From CAWJEL01 sp964647255 (GTDB lineage Bacteria; Chloroflexota; Anaerolineae; CG2-30-64-16): a DNA stretch of 64,000 nucleotides. The notes under the pieces were generated by a model. It had not been told where the DNA came from, did no database searches, and saw nothing but the letters and a program-made list of their open reading frames with translations. Positions 63,815-64,000 of this stretch are shown here, one piece after another (position 1 is the stretch's first letter; each line of letters starts with the position of its first letter). The position numbers were made by a program, and so were the translations under genes. Location of the stretch: NCBI GenBank assembly GCA_964647255.1, contig CAZYGI010000015.1, positions 4,183 to 68,182 on the forward strand. Reading direction: 5' to 3'.

Positions 63815-63846
63815 TTCTCCCGGTTGTGAGGCAGGGAGATCCGCAC

Positions 63847-63936
<90 letters not shown>

Positions 63937-63946
63937 AAAAACATAC

Positions 63947-64000
63947 GGGGAGGTCGCATAGCTTGGTCGAGTGCGCCCGCCTGCTAAGTGGGTAAGGGAG
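63947..64000 (+). tRNA. tRNA-Ser (anticodon GCU), cut by window end
   Basis: The 5' part of a second class II tRNA begins ten bases after the first: acceptor GGGGAGG, D arm, anticodon stem CCCGC/GTGGG with loop CTGCTAA giving GCU. The variable arm and 3' half lie beyond the window. Confidence 0.85.

Overview
The window is about 64 kb of GC-rich bacterial chromosome, most likely from the Chloroflexota (an Anaerolineae-like lineage). The sequence clues are secreted proteins with PT-rich linkers and YVTN beta-propellers, a topoisomerase I with extra zinc ribbons at its N-terminus, several heterodimeric ABC exporters, stand-alone caspase and patatin genes, and short dispersed palindromic repeats between and inside genes. 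This placement is inference; there is no rRNA gene here. Three runs of N (13813-13822, 18438-18447, 42470-42500) show a draft, probably metagenome-derived, scaffold. Promoters where visible are housekeeping type, TTGAC(A/G)-N17-TATA(A/C)T.

Layout. 1-8.8 kb (minus strand): the start of a secreted protein, a SlyD-like prolyl isomerase, an oligoendopeptidase F, an RNA 3'-phosphate cyclase whose reading frame runs through a 179-bp palindromic insert, and a pair of ABC exporter half-transporters. Upstream of the pair is a consensus promoter, a 23-codon leader peptide and an intrinsic terminator, which looks like transcription attenuation. 8.9-18.4 kb (plus): MltG and a class A penicillin-binding protein (overlapping genes for peptidoglycan synthesis), then a large secreted two-headed starch enzyme (pullulanase plus alpha-amylase) split by an assembly gap. 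18.5-27.4 kb (minus): a 2046-residue secreted multidomain protein, then an operon of patatin, caspase and MsrA. 27.6-33.8 kb: a HEAT-repeat protein, the ABC-F protein Uup, and a second ABC exporter pair.

34.0-43.4 kb is the main accessory region. A complete tRNA-Lys gene (43289-43361, minus) lies at one end and an exact 34-bp copy of its 3' end at the other (34009-34042), the arrangement left by integration into a tRNA gene. Between them are a class II fructose-bisphosphate aldolase, a winged-helix/TPR gene pair, and a type I restriction-modification operon (hsdR, hsdM, hsdS) with a REP-associated tyrosine transposase (RAYT) gene overlapping both hsdM and hsdS. REP palindromes lie inside the RAYT gene and hsdM. 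hsdR carries an in-frame amber codon and an assembly gap and is probably inactive, whereas hsdM and hsdS look intact.

43.4-64 kb is mostly housekeeping: cupin and RNase II/R-type nuclease; FtsH with a site-2 protease; a small CBM48 protein; ffh-rpsP-khpA-rimM (Ffh lacks the P-loop lysine); dprA-manC-topA-xerC-pepP plus an unknown membrane protein; dGTPase; and serS under a serine T-box, followed by tRNA-Ser(UGA) and the start of tRNA-Ser(GCU). The most unusual items are the leader-peptide attenuator, the tRNA-Lys-bounded restriction island with its RAYT/REP cluster, the palindrome-interrupted RtcA, and the Ffh P-loop change.
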